From: a virus
Length of the DNA: 35,128 nt
Direction: 5' to 3' (one strand)
IMG/VR virus record: IMGVR_UViG_3300045977_000131
Span: 1-35,128 of that record
The notes below the pieces were generated by a model, which was not told the origin of the DNA, did not search any database, and saw nothing but the letters and a program-made list of their open reading frames with translations. Of this stretch, positions 1-6,624 are shown one piece after another (the stretch's first letter is position 1; the number at the start of each line of letters is the position of its first letter). The position numbers and the translations under genes are program-made.

Positions 1-42
1 GTTTACAAAATGACGGTGGTTTTAGAGGCAATCAAGCAGTGA
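1..42 (+). CDS. 3' end of an ORF entering from the left, or a tiny 10-codon ORF
   Basis: The frame starting at base 1 is open and ends in TGA at 40-42 (VYKMTVVLEAIKQ). It could be the tail of a gene cut by the window edge, or start at the ATG at base 10. Nothing identifies its function. It lies upstream of the HNH gene and its ribosome binding site. Confidence 0.25.
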   Translation, partial: VYKMTVVLEAIKQ

Positions 43-121
43 AGCCGCCGTATAATAATCGAGCCATGACAGCGGTATGAACGCTGCCATGGCCCTAACC
101 ACGAACCTTCGAGGAGGTCCA

Positions 122-772
122 ATGGCTTCAGCCACAATATCACGACGCGCCCGCGTTTGTCGTTTATGCGCCAACTCTGAGCCAGTCGCAATCTTTCGTA
201 AGACGGGAAATATTTGCAATCGCTGTAAGCAGGCGAGACACAGATTAAGGATCGAAAACGGTTACCTGCCGCCGCTCTCAAAGCGCGAGCCAAAGCCAAT
301 AATGGAGCGGCTGCTAGCTCACCGCAGGATAGATCCAAACGGCTGTTGGGTTTGGACTGCTTCCACTGACAGACAGGGCTATGGCCACATTTCGAACGTA
401 TTCATAGGCGGAAAATCGCGCTCTATTTCCGTTCACAGACTGGTTGCCCATTTGATCCACGGACTTGATTTAAGCAGTAGGAATACCTACGCCTGTCACC
501 ATTGCGACAACCCGCCATGCTTCAACCCGGATCATCTCTTCGTCGGAACCCCGAAGGACAATTCGGACGATTGCAAGAACAAGGGACGCGAGAGGCACCA
601 ACTAGGGGAGGAAAACGGCGGTGGCGGCAAGCTAACCGCTGATCAGGTTTCCGAGATCAGGGACCGATACAGGCACGGGGAATCTCAAAGAGTTATCGCG
701 AGCGCCTTCGGTGTTGATCAAACGATGATCAGCATGATCGTGCTGCGAAAGCAATGGCGTCACGTCCAGTGA
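122..772 (+). CDS. HNH endonuclease (HNH_3 type) with zinc ribbon and C-terminal HTH
   Basis: This 216-residue protein looks like a free-standing phage homing endonuclease. Residues 13-35 hold two CxxC pairs (C13/C16, C32/C35), a probable zinc ribbon. Residues about 74-140 are the HNH_3 core: the GCWVW opening, a SVHR histidine region, then CHHCDNPPCFNPDHL with the metal-binding His/Cys cluster and the HNH N and H. Residues about 168-215 (KLTADQVSEIRDRY through WRHV) form a helix-turn-helix typical of the DNA-binding tails of these nucleases. The start at 122 is chosen because GAGGAGGT sits 4-11 bases upstream; an upstream in-frame ATG at 77 has no such site. It lies just ahead of a broken endolysin, and such nucleases often mark insertion sites. 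Nuclease family is well supported by motifs; homing activity is inferred. Confidence 0.85.
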   Translation: MASATISRRARVCRLCANSEPVAIFRKTGNICNRCKQARHRLRIENGYLPPLSKREPKPIMERLLAHRRIDPNGCWVWTASTDRQGYGHISNVFIGGKSRSISVHRLVAHLIHGLDLSSRNTYACHHCDNPPCFNPDHLFVGTPKDNSDDCKNKGRERHQLGEENGGGGKLTADQVSEIRDRYRHGESQRVIASAFGVDQTMISMIVLRKQWRHVQ

Positions 773-794
773 ACGCCAAGTTGGAGGCGCTGAA

Positions 795-905
795 GTGAAT
801 CAGGGTATGAGGCCCGCAGGTTCAAGTCAGGCCATTCTTTTAACCATCAAACAACGCGGCGCCGCATGGCTGGGGCGCGCTGGAGCGGCTATTGAGTGCA
901 TCTAA
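795..905 (+). CDS. Small 36-residue ORF of unknown function
   Basis: A GTG start follows a good GGAGG at 783-787 with 7-base spacing, and the frame ends in TAA at 903-905, overlapping the GTG start of the next gene. The product (VNQGMRPAGSSQAILL...) has a short hydrophobic patch and an Ala/Gly-rich end but no recognisable domain. The ribosome binding site and translational overlap argue that it is translated, perhaps as a coupling leader for the membrane protein that follows. Confidence 0.4.
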   Translation: MNQGMRPAGSSQAILLTIKQRGAAWLGRAGAAIECI

Positions 906-1192
906 CGGATTGGCTCCTTCAGAACGCATGGTCCATCGTAGTGACCGCAGTGCTCGTTTACAACTACGTCATCCGCAAAGACACCAGCCGAGATATTCAG
1001 ATCAAGGTGCTACAGGATGCGGTGGCCGAGCACGTCAAGCAGTGTACGGAAACGCCGAACTCAACCTTGCTCGCTGAAATTCGCGCTGTGAACAAATCGC
1101 TGGCCGACCATGCCGAGCAGGATCGGCAAGTGGCGGCAGAAATCCGCGCCGACATTCGCGAGATTAACCGGCTCTTGGCTAACCGATCATGA
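896..1192 (+). CDS. Membrane-anchored coiled-coil protein beside the endolysin (holin- or spanin-like)
   Basis: The 98-residue product has one N-terminal transmembrane segment (about residues 10-27, WSIVVTAVLVYNYVI). A long charged helix follows (about 35-98) with heptad-like spacing of hydrophobics (IRAVNKSLADH, IREINRLL). The GTG start overlaps the preceding small ORF, and its TGA overlaps the ATG of the endolysin (ATGA), so the genes are translationally coupled. A single N-terminal anchor with a coiled-coil tail beside a lysozyme fits an inner-membrane spanin-like or accessory lysis protein; DUF2730-type phage proteins look similar. It has one membrane segment only, so a classical multi-span holin is less likely. 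Lysis role is inferred from context. Confidence 0.6.
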   Translation: MHLTDWLLQNAWSIVVTAVLVYNYVIRKDTSRDIQIKVLQDAVAEHVKQCTETPNSTLLAEIRAVNKSLADHAEQDRQVAAEIRADIREINRLLANRS

Positions 1193-1500
1193 CACCCGAC
1201 CAGCTATTCCAACGCCTGCTGACGTTCATTCTGCGCCCTGACCACGAGGGCGGATACGCGAACGACCCGCAAGACCCCGGCAAGGAAACGATGCGCGGGA
1301 TAACTGCGCCGGTCGCTCGCAAGTGGGGATACTTCGGCCCGATGCGCGATCTGCCCATCGAACTGACGGAGAAGATTTACCGCGTGGACTACTTCGACCT
1401 GTGCCGCTGTGCCGAGTTGCCGCAACCCTTGGCCGCGCTGGTGTTCGACGCAGCGGTTAACCAGGGACCGGGAGCAGCCGGCGAATTCATCAGCGAGTAG
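1189..1500 (+). pseudogene. GH108 endolysin, catalytic domain only (truncated)
   Basis: The 103 residues match the catalytic half of glycoside hydrolase 108 N-acetylmuramidases, which cleave peptidoglycan at the end of the lytic cycle. The catalytic Glu lies in the hallmark HEGGYANDPQDPG (about residues 19-31), followed by TMRGIT and the FDAAVNQGPGAA motif near residues 86-98. Family members run about 160-190 residues and continue into a PG_binding_3 domain. Here the frame stops shortly after GPGAA. A recognisable piece of that second domain (GAIGPKTVAAVQ) appears about 270 bases downstream, so the gene has been interrupted. Whether the catalytic half alone is active cannot be told. No other lysozyme is seen in the window. 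Confidence 0.75.
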
Positions 1501-1754
1501 GCGCCAAATGAGTGCACTTCCATGTCCTGATTCTTAAATCCGTAGAATTGCCGCAGCCTTGATCCTGCTCACCCAGGTTTAACGCGTGAAGCCGCGGCGC
1601 GGCTGGGCTGGAAACAAGGAATGCTGCGGCTCGTCGAATTCCTTTTCGGTAATCAAAGCGTGAGGCTCCACGAACCAGGGGTGGGCATGGGTTTTGAAGT
1701 TCAAGACGAAACCCGGCGGTAAGGGCCAGCATGGCGTCTACGACCTCACAGAAG
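1501..1754. other. Unexplained insert splitting the endolysin
   Basis: This stretch separates the two endolysin pieces and has no convincing complete gene. The minus strand holds an open segment containing WFVEPHALITEKEFDEP that ends at a TAA near 1580. The plus strand holds LTREAAARLGWKQGML, which resembles the helix-turn-helix of sigma factors, but only briefly. Both look like fragments. A small intron is possible in principle, but I see no convincing intron core. Confidence 0.4.
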
Positions 1755-2120
1755 ACGACGTTCGGACAATCGCACGGCGCAATCGGGCCGAAGACTGTCG
1801 CCGCAGTGCAGTCGATCAACCCCAAGGCGAAGCGCGCCAGTGAGTACCGCCATTCCGAAATCAAGTCCGCCACCATGAAGCGCGTTCAGGAAGAGTACAG
1901 AGCGATCCGGATTGAACGGTCAAATGAAACGACCCGGCGCAACAAGTCATACATGACCGCAGTCCGAGCGGCGGCGGCGCTCCGGCGCCGTATCCGCGAA
2001 TGGCGTGACCGTCACGACAGCGTCACGGAATTCCAGTTACCGAATCTTGGCGGCGTTCATCCGTGGCGCGCTGACGAACGGGCGTCGTGGGCTGAACACG
2101 AAAGCAAGAAAGGGCAATAG
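1731..2120 (+). pseudogene. Displaced PG_binding_3-like C-terminal part of the endolysin
   Basis: The frame encodes 129 residues. GAIGPKTVAAVQSINPKA is the signature opening of the PG_binding_3 domain that follows the GH108 catalytic core. MKRVQEEYRAIRIER and a later RRRIREW resemble the YRxxR and GWxxR parts of that domain, but they are separated by sequence that does not fit, including a KRASEYRHSEIK stretch that looks partly duplicated. The first ten or so residues are not domain-like, so the ATG at 1731 may not be used. It ends immediately before the next gene. I read it as the remnant of the split endolysin; a new small gene built from the remnant is an alternative. Confidence 0.45.
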
Positions 2121-2954
2121 ATGCCGGATACAGAATTACCCGATTTAACGGCCGCTGAAGACCTGCAGGACGACGACCTAGCGTATGTCGTGCAGGGCGG
2201 CGCGGCTGACCGTAAGGCCACCATTGCGCAGTTACGGGGCGACCCCGCGGCGCGTCTTGTGGCGCTCGATGAGTTGTCACCGTTGACGGAAGAAGACCTG
2301 CTGTTCGTTGTGCGCGGCGCTGGTTCCCCGCTGGAATACACCGCCTACAGAACTACGGTTGCGGACCTGATTGCTCTGGCGCCGACGTCAGACTTCGACC
2401 CGGGATACACCACGCCTGTCGATGGTGACTTCGCCTGGTCGAATCAGGGCGGCGCGAGCATTACCACGCTGGCAAACGGCGGACTGTTCTTGAGGGCGCC
2501 GGCGGGAAGCGCAATCAATCTGCGCTGCCGTGTGAAGGCTGCGCCAGCGACACCGTATTCGGTCATCGCGCGTATCGAACCGCTAATCGGCGGCGTGAAC
2601 ACTAGCCAATTGTGCGGGCTGCTGTTCTCCGACGGCACAAAGCTGGTAACGCTGGCCGTTACGAGCGCGGCAATGGCGCGCGTCACTCGCTGGAATAACA
2701 CCGGGTCTTACAGTGCGGATTCACTGGTACGCGTGGGCAGACCGGCGGGCTGGTTCAAAATCGAGGACGACGGAACCAACCTGAAGTATTACGTCGGCAA
2801 CGACGGCGAGAACTGGATTCTGATGTTCAGTCAGGCGCGCGGCAATTTCCTATCTACCGGACCGACGCATATCGGCTGGTTCGTCAATTCCGAAGAAGCC
2901 AGCCAGGCCATCGACGCGGCGGCAACGCTGCTGAGTTGGGAAGAGACCACGTGA
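2121..2954 (+). CDS. Tail-fibre-like protein with concanavalin-like C-terminal domain (copy 1)
   Basis: The 277-residue product begins with two short repeats, LPDLTAAEDLQDDDLAYVV and a later ALDELSPLTEEDLLFVVRG, of the kind at the start of phage tail-fibre and appendage proteins. From about residue 95 it becomes a beta-rich domain (DGDFAWSNQGGASI, then DDGTNLKYYVGNDGENW) resembling DUF1349/concanavalin-like folds that bind sugars. A clear paralog lies at 10312-11166: both begin MPDT, both carry GDFAW-NQGGAS, and both end LLSWEET or LLSWKET. ATG follows the previous stop directly, and its own TGA overlaps the GTG of the next gene. A receptor-binding or fibre role is inferred. Confidence 0.65.
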   Translation: MPDTELPDLTAAEDLQDDDLAYVVQGGAADRKATIAQLRGDPAARLVALDELSPLTEEDLLFVVRGAGSPLEYTAYRTTVADLIALAPTSDFDPGYTTPVDGDFAWSNQGGASITTLANGGLFLRAPAGSAINLRCRVKAAPATPYSVIARIEPLIGGVNTSQLCGLLFSDGTKLVTLAVTSAAMARVTRWNNTGSYSADSLVRVGRPAGWFKIEDDGTNLKYYVGNDGENWILMFSQARGNFLSTGPTHIGWFVNSEEASQAIDAAATLLSWEETT

Positions 2955-3415
2955 GCAAGCTGGTACTGGTCGAGGGCGGATACCTTGAACTCACCGAGAT
3001 AGACGGCGACCTGAAGCTGGTCGCGGTCGACCCGTGGACGAAACGGATTTCCGTCTATCAGGCAAACCGGCTACTGGACCGTGAATTCGCTAACGGCGCA
3101 TGGTTCGAACCTCGAAGCACAGATCCGGGCGAAGATGGAAGCGGCGGCGTGATTCCCGGCATGGTGCGCACGTTCGTCCCGGCGGCTAACTTCAGCGTGG
3201 CGTCGAATAAGGAAAAGACGAACGCTGAGCCGATTCACTTCAACAACGTTCCCGCGTGTGACATCCGGTTTATGGCCTTGTTCACCGCGGAAGAGGACGG
3301 AAACTTCATGCGGTCCTGTCCGTTGACTACGGAACTGATTGGCGTGCCGGACGGGGCTTCTGTGACGATTCCGGAGGGCGGTTCAATCTTCAGCTTGCAG
3401 GACGTCGAGAGCTAA
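2951..3415 (+). CDS. Phage tail-fibre-like small protein (DPGE family, copy 1)
   Basis: The 154-residue protein contains NRLLDREFANGAWFEP followed by STDPGEDGSG. This is a divergent form of the motif seen in many phage proteins as NRLL...F...LHTADPGETGANE, found near the end of tail operons. A paralog is at 13951-14349. The extra N-terminal block (SKLVLVEGGYLELTEIDGD) is not in the paralog. GTG at 2951 is preferred because it overlaps the TGA of the preceding gene. The last residues (VTIPEGGSIFSL) match the end of the paralog (VTIPEEACIFAF). A strong terminator follows. It is probably a minor structural or adhesion protein; exact function unknown. Confidence 0.6.
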   Translation: MSKLVLVEGGYLELTEIDGDLKLVAVDPWTKRISVYQANRLLDREFANGAWFEPRSTDPGEDGSGGVIPGMVRTFVPAANFSVASNKEKTNAEPIHFNNVPACDIRFMALFTAEEDGNFMRSCPLTTELIGVPDGASVTIPEGGSIFSLQDVES

Positions 3416-3422
3416 AAGAAAA

Positions 3423-3454
3423 AGCCACCCCGCCGGGTGGCTCTCTCTTGTTCT
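3423..3454 (+). terminator. Rho-independent terminator closing the left module
   Basis: AGCCACCC (3423-3430) pairs perfectly with GGGTGGCT (3435-3442) around a CGCC loop, and a T-rich tract (CTCTCTTGTTCT) follows. It begins 8 bases after the stop of the upstream gene and separates the lysis/tail-fibre block from the main structural operon. Confidence 0.85.
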
Positions 3455-3833
3455 AGGCTGGCCTGAATTCGCGCTGGACCCCGTCGGGCCGCTGGCTGGT
3501 TTCAGTCGGACTCTTTCGCCTTCGGCGTGGCGGTTTTCTTCTTACTCATTTTCCGATTCCCCGCAACCCCACCTGTTTCCCATTTCGGGAGAAGACAGGT
3601 AACCACCGCGCAGCCGAGCACAGAATAGGCGCCTGCAGCCGTCCACGTCAAACAAAACTTGCACCATGGGGGTATACTCTCCCCGAAAGCAACTGCAAGA
3701 CGTCGAGTTCGGGATAGGGGCGCTATGCGACATGTTCAAAGGTTAGGGGTCGTTCGGCGTTGATAGCGCCGTGCGGCCCCGCTTTATGCCTACAGGAATC
3801 GGCAAACAGCATGGGGCAACAACTGAAGGTTGA
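3455..3833. other. Spacer between left module and structural operon
   Basis: No convincing gene is visible. The minus strand has a 15-codon ORF near 3505-3552 (MSKKKTATPKAKESD) of unknown value. A TATACT at 3673-3678 could be a -10 box, but no good -35 lies 16-18 bases upstream. The operon that follows must be transcribed from here or by read-through, and I cannot fix its promoter. Confidence 0.4.
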
Positions 3834-3983
3834 CCGCTCAGGATTGCCGAATTCGTTGACGAACTGGCAGCACGCCGCGGCTATCGCTATGCGCTTCTGG
3901 ACGCCATCGACGACAGGTTCGGGCTTGGCTGGAATCGCCGCCTGATGCGCTGCCACCGGCTTGCGATCGAGTTGACGCGCTGA
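3834..3983 (+). pseudogene. Small protein fragment lacking a normal start
   Basis: The frame encodes LRIAEFVDELAARRGYRY followed by LLDAIDDRFGLGWNRRL and CHRLAIELTR, which reads like real protein but has no ATG, GTG or TTG after the upstream stop at 3831-3833. An ATG at 3811 in another frame (MGQQLKVDRS) could be its true start if a one-base indel near 3840 occurred. Its TGA overlaps the ATG of the next tiny ORF. Function unknown. Confidence 0.35.
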
Positions 3984-4045
3984 TGTTCTGGCGATTCTGG
4001 CAGGCGGTTATGACGGTTCTTTTCGGGATACCAAAGAATGAGTAA
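3983..4045 (+). CDS. 20-residue hydrophobic peptide
   Basis: MFWRFWQAVMTVLFGIPKNE starts in an ATGA-type overlap with the previous frame and ends inside the start of the following two-span membrane protein. It is hydrophobic and aromatic. The overlap on both sides suggests translation, but the length makes any call weak. Confidence 0.3.
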   Translation: MFWRFWQAVMTVLFGIPKNE

Positions 4046-4247
4046 GTGGTGTGACAAGAGACTTCTAGCTGCGCTGTTCGTGTTCATGGTGCTAGTCGTC
4101 ATATACCTGCACTGGCTGGCGCCGGAGCCGGGAACAACGCAGTGGGCAAGGGAAACGGCGAATCTAATCATCGGCGGTCTGGTCGGGCTTGTGACCGGCG
4201 CGCTATTGGCAGGCGGCGGCAATCCGCCAAATGGAGAGAGTCAATGA
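4038..4247 (+). CDS. Small two-span membrane protein, holin-like
   Basis: The 69-residue product has two hydrophobic segments: about residues 9-25 (LLAALFVFMVLVVIYL) and 43-60 (LIIGGLVGLVTGALLAG). They are joined by a short loop, with a charged start and a polar tail. Size and topology match small class II-type phage holins. Its TGA overlaps the ATG of the next gene. It is separated from the endolysin fragments by the terminator at 3423, so pairing with them is not proven. A membrane protein of other use is the alternative. Confidence 0.5.
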   Translation: MSKWCDKRLLAALFVFMVLVVIYLHWLAPEPGTTQWARETANLIIGGLVGLVTGALLAGGGNPPNGESQ

Positions 4248-4609
4248 ATTGGGGAGCATTCGGAAAGGCTGTTGCCAATGTCGGCGGTCTGGTCGCCGGT
4301 ATCGGTCCAATATTCGCCGCGTCCACCAAGAACACCAAGGACGACATGATTGTTGCGCGCACCGTGGACACGCTGAATCAGATCGTCGGCGTTGTCGAGT
4401 CGGTTGAAGTGTTCAACGCTGCGCTGACCGCGCCTGTCACTGGATCGGAGAAAGCCAAGGCTTCAGGTCCAATGGTCGCGCAGATCATCATTCGTTCGAT
4501 GGAAGCGAGCGGAAAGAAACTCGACGGCGACAAGCGCGAGAAGTTCGCCGCGGCCTGCGCTGCGATGGGCGGAAACGTCGCGGACATCATGGATTGCTTC
4601 AAGGACTAA
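4244..4609 (+). CDS. Small helical protein of unknown function
   Basis: The 121-residue product begins with a glycine-rich hydrophobic stretch (AVANVGGLVAGIGPIFA, about residues 8-24) that could be a membrane segment. It continues as predicted helices rich in Ala, Lys and Asp. The ATG is chosen because it overlaps the TGA of the preceding holin-like gene. No family is recognised. Its place directly before the head-closure gene and after a membrane protein suggests a small virion or lysis accessory protein; this is a guess from position. Confidence 0.5.
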   Translation: MNWGAFGKAVANVGGLVAGIGPIFAASTKNTKDDMIVARTVDTLNQIVGVVESVEVFNAALTAPVTGSEKAKASGPMVAQIIIRSMEASGKKLDGDKREKFAAACAAMGGNVADIMDCFKD

Positions 4610-4969
4610 GTGAAAGACTACGCCGCGGGCGACCTCGACCGGATAGCAACTATCCAGGTTAAGACGAGTGTCGCCGATGAGATGAGCGCCGAAGGGACGG
4701 AAGAGTGGGCCGAATATGCGGCCGACGTTCCTTGCGCTGTGGAGTATGCCGGATCGCGCGAGTTCCCGGCGAGCGTTAAGCGAGTAGCTGAATCGACCGT
4801 CCGGTTCGTGTTCCGCTACCGCTCCGACATCGACCCGGCCACCATGCGGATTGTGTACGTGGAAGACCACGACGCCAGCCCGACACGGGAACAAGTCTTC
4901 GACATCTTTCCGCCACAGCACATCGGTCGCCGTGACTTCACGGCAGTAGAGGCCAAAGAGTCCCAATAA
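4610..4969 (+). CDS. Head-tail adaptor / head closure protein (Phage_H_T_join type)
   Basis: The 119-residue protein fits the SPP1 gp16-like head-closure family. It opens with a short beta start (GDLDRIATIQVK) and a DEMSAEGTEEWAEYA insertion. The diagnostic C-terminal half follows: a TVRFVFRYRSDIDPATMRI strand pair and then VYVEDHDASPTREQVFDIF. These proteins form the ring that closes the capsid connector and receives the tail. GTG directly follows the preceding stop. The next gene starts immediately at its TAA. Portal and capsid genes, usually just upstream, are absent. Confidence 0.75.
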   Translation: MKDYAAGDLDRIATIQVKTSVADEMSAEGTEEWAEYAADVPCAVEYAGSREFPASVKRVAESTVRFVFRYRSDIDPATMRIVYVEDHDASPTREQVFDIFPPQHIGRRDFTAVEAKESQ

Positions 4970-5422
4970 GTGAACGTCGAGACTGCGGTTTATCGGCTGC
5001 TGATTACAGACGGCGGCGTTAGCGGAATTGTGTCTGGCCGCGTGTTCGGCGGCGTTCTCAGGCAGGACGTTGTTTATCCGGCCATTGCGTACAGGCCGTC
5101 AGGCCCGCGGCGAGTGATTCGCACAATGGAAGGCGGATGCGCTTTGTTCGCACAGCAGTTCGCCGTGTTCTCCGTCACCGATCAGGAGCACGGAGCGTTC
5201 AAGACATCCGTGCTTTTGGATGAAGCCGTATTCGCCGCGCTGGACGAGTTCAGCGGCACGGTGAGCGACGGCGGCTCACCCGAAGACACCCTTGAGATAC
5301 AGGCCATCTTTTCCGGCCATGTCGCGCACGAATACCAGCATCGCGACCTTGGCGGCAAGCGCCTGCACGAGTTTCTGACCGAGTTCGACGTTCATTACAT
5401 AGACCCGACCCGAAGTTCCTAA
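4970..5422 (+). CDS. Tail terminator / completion protein (DUF3168-like)
   Basis: The 150-residue product matches the DUF3168 pattern. It has an N-terminal helix (VETAVYRLLITDGGVSGIV) followed by GRVFGGVLRQDVVYPAIAY, a beta sheet with a QQFAVFSVT strand, a helix (SVLLDEAVFAALDEF) and a final RLHEFLTEFDVHY strand. Members form the hexameric ring that ends the tail tube and docks it to the head. It starts with GTG next to the previous stop and precedes the tail tube gene, the expected order. Confidence 0.75.
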   Translation: MNVETAVYRLLITDGGVSGIVSGRVFGGVLRQDVVYPAIAYRPSGPRRVIRTMEGGCALFAQQFAVFSVTDQEHGAFKTSVLLDEAVFAALDEFSGTVSDGGSPEDTLEIQAIFSGHVAHEYQHRDLGGKRLHEFLTEFDVHYIDPTRSS

Positions 5423-5466
5423 AACCCTAACAAACCCCAACAACCCGAAAGAAAAGGAGTCCGAAA

Positions 5467-5886
5467 ATGGCCACAGCGGCAACCCTCGGTTATCAGACCT
5501 ATCTCAAGCACGGTATTGCTGGAAGCCCGATCAGCTTCGCCACCATCGCAGAAGTGCGGCGCATCGGCAGTTTCGGCAGCAAGCGCGGACTGGTCGACGT
5601 GACGAACATGGACAGCCCCGACAGCGCAAAGGAATTTATCCTGGCACTGAAAGACGGCGTGGAGTTCACCGTCGTTGCAAACTGGCTGAGCGACACGACT
5701 CAGGATGCGATTATCGCTGCCCACGATGCCGGTACGCTGGAAGACTTCCAGATGGACTCCACTCTCGGCGGCTGGCAGTTTGACTTCTCCGCGCTCGTTC
5801 TCGGATGGGAAGTTTCCCCTGAGCCTGAGAAGCAGGACGAAATCACATTCACATTCAAAGTCTCCGGCCCGATTCAGTTGAGCTAA
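5467..5886 (+). CDS. Major tail tube protein
   Basis: The 139-residue protein has the size and pattern of siphovirus major tail proteins. There is a short N-terminal strand, a VDVTNMDSPDSAKEFI loop (the usual 'vdvT...d..kefi' region of tail tube proteins), strands DGVEFTVVANWL and FDFSALVLGWEV, and an immunoglobulin-like ending DEITFTFKVSGP. AAAAGGAG lies 7 bases upstream of the ATG, the strongest ribosome binding site in the operon, in keeping with a major structural protein. A 44-base gap before it is the only notable spacing in this stretch. Confidence 0.8.
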   Translation: MATAATLGYQTYLKHGIAGSPISFATIAEVRRIGSFGSKRGLVDVTNMDSPDSAKEFILALKDGVEFTVVANWLSDTTQDAIIAAHDAGTLEDFQMDSTLGGWQFDFSALVLGWEVSPEPEKQDEITFTFKVSGPIQLS

Positions 5887-5890
5887 GCGC

Positions 5891-6220
5891 ATGGCTGTTC
5901 TCAAGAAAGGCGCTTCTCTTCCTGCGACTTCTCATCCCATGGATATACCGGAGTGGGAAGGCGCAGTCTTGATTCGGGCAATGAGCGTTGCCGACCTCCG
6001 CGAGTTCCAAAAGCAGTCGAAAGACGACGAACTCGCGGCGGCATCGTTCGCCATTCTCAAGTCTGTTTACGATGCTGACGGGCAACCGTTCTTCGATGAC
6101 ATCGCGGCTGTCGAGCAGCTTGAAATGGGAATCTTTCGCCGGCTCAGCGAAGCCGTCGGCAAGCTCATCAATCCCGACCCGAAAGCAATCGCAAAAAACT
6201 CCGAAGCCAGCCTGAACTAA
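5891..6220 (+). CDS. Tail assembly chaperone, short form (gpG-like)
   Basis: The 109-residue product is the short tail-assembly chaperone that coats the tape measure protein during tail building. It lies between the tail tube and tape measure genes, has the usual length, and is helical with a VADLREFQKQSKDDE stretch and a SEAVGKLINPD end. A -1 frameshift site near its 3' end (6193-6239) lets part of the ribosomes continue into the downstream frame to give a longer form of about 244 residues ending at 6624. This is the classical gpG/gpGT arrangement. Confidence 0.8.
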   Translation: MAVLKKGASLPATSHPMDIPEWEGAVLIRAMSVADLREFQKQSKDDELAAASFAILKSVYDADGQPFFDDIAAVEQLEMGIFRRLSEAVGKLINPDPKAIAKNSEASLN

Positions 6221-6239
6221 GGTTCGCGTACAGGCTGGC
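6193..6239 (+). promoter_or_regulatory. Programmed -1 ribosomal frameshift element
   Basis: The slippery heptamer A AAA AAC (6193-6199) is in the correct phase with the upstream gene (gcA AAA AAC). Six bases later a perfect 9-bp stem begins: GCCAGCCTG (6206-6214) pairs with CAGGCTGGC (6231-6239) around a 16-base loop. The zero-frame stop TAA (6218-6220) lies inside the loop. The -1 frame continues without a stop into the DUF4035-like domain. Confidence 0.92.
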
Positions 6240-6624
6240 CGCTCACCTTGGCGGCATGCGGAAAGTAAACCGTATGCCGTGCACGGAGTTTTACGAGTGG
6301 CTTGTTCTCGAACAGATCGAGCCATTTGGCGAGCGCGGGCACTACTTCCGATCCGCGCAACTCCTGACCCTACTCGCCAACATCAACCGAAAGCAGGGAT
6401 CGGCACCGTTCGAACTCTCGGACTTCATGCCGAAGTTCGACGATGACGACTCGCCCCGGCAGACCCACGACGCCATCAAGGCCGCAATGATGGCACTCAA
6501 AGCACAGCAGGACGCACACCTTAAAGCCAAGGAACGCGCAGAGCGCAAGAAGCGCGAACGACAGGAACGACGTGGCGCTAATACAGGGACTCGACCAACT
6601 CGAAAGAAAACTCCGCGAGATTGA
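6200..6624 (+). CDS. Tail assembly chaperone, frameshift extension (gpT/DUF4035-like)
   Basis: This is the -1 frame read after slippage at 6193-6199. The extension begins LRSQPELRFAYRLAAHLGG and continues MRKVNRMPCTEFYEWLVLEQ and EPFGERGHYF, the pattern of DUF4035, the usual fused C-terminal part of siphovirus tail chaperones. The end is lysine/arginine-rich and coiled (KAKERAERKKRERQERR). An internal ATG at 6256 exists, but it lies inside the conserved domain after the RFAYRLAAHLGG block, so translation by frameshift is much more likely than independent initiation. The extension binds the tape measure while the common N-terminal part recruits tail tube subunits. Confidence 0.82.

Noticed and set aside
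783-850. tRNA-like sequence with a GGTTCAAGTC T-loop look
   Set aside because: The bases flanking the loop do not pair as a T-stem (GCAGG against CAGGC), and no acceptor or anticodon stem fits. A small ORF with a good ribosome binding site explains the region better.
1490-1876. 128-residue minus-strand ORF across the endolysin break
   Set aside because: It runs antisense through the PG_binding_3 signature and lacks a ribosome binding site; at most a different minus frame in the insert is a gene fragment.
3650-3680. Promoter with TATACT at 3673-3678
   Set aside because: No acceptable -35 at 16-18 bases and no extended -10 TG; kept only as a remark in the spacer entry.
4173-4296. 15-base direct repeat TCGGCGGTCTGGTCG at 4173 and 4282
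   Set aside because: Both copies encode glycine/valine-rich hydrophobic segments (GGLVG, GGLVA) of adjacent genes; codon bias is sufficient explanation.
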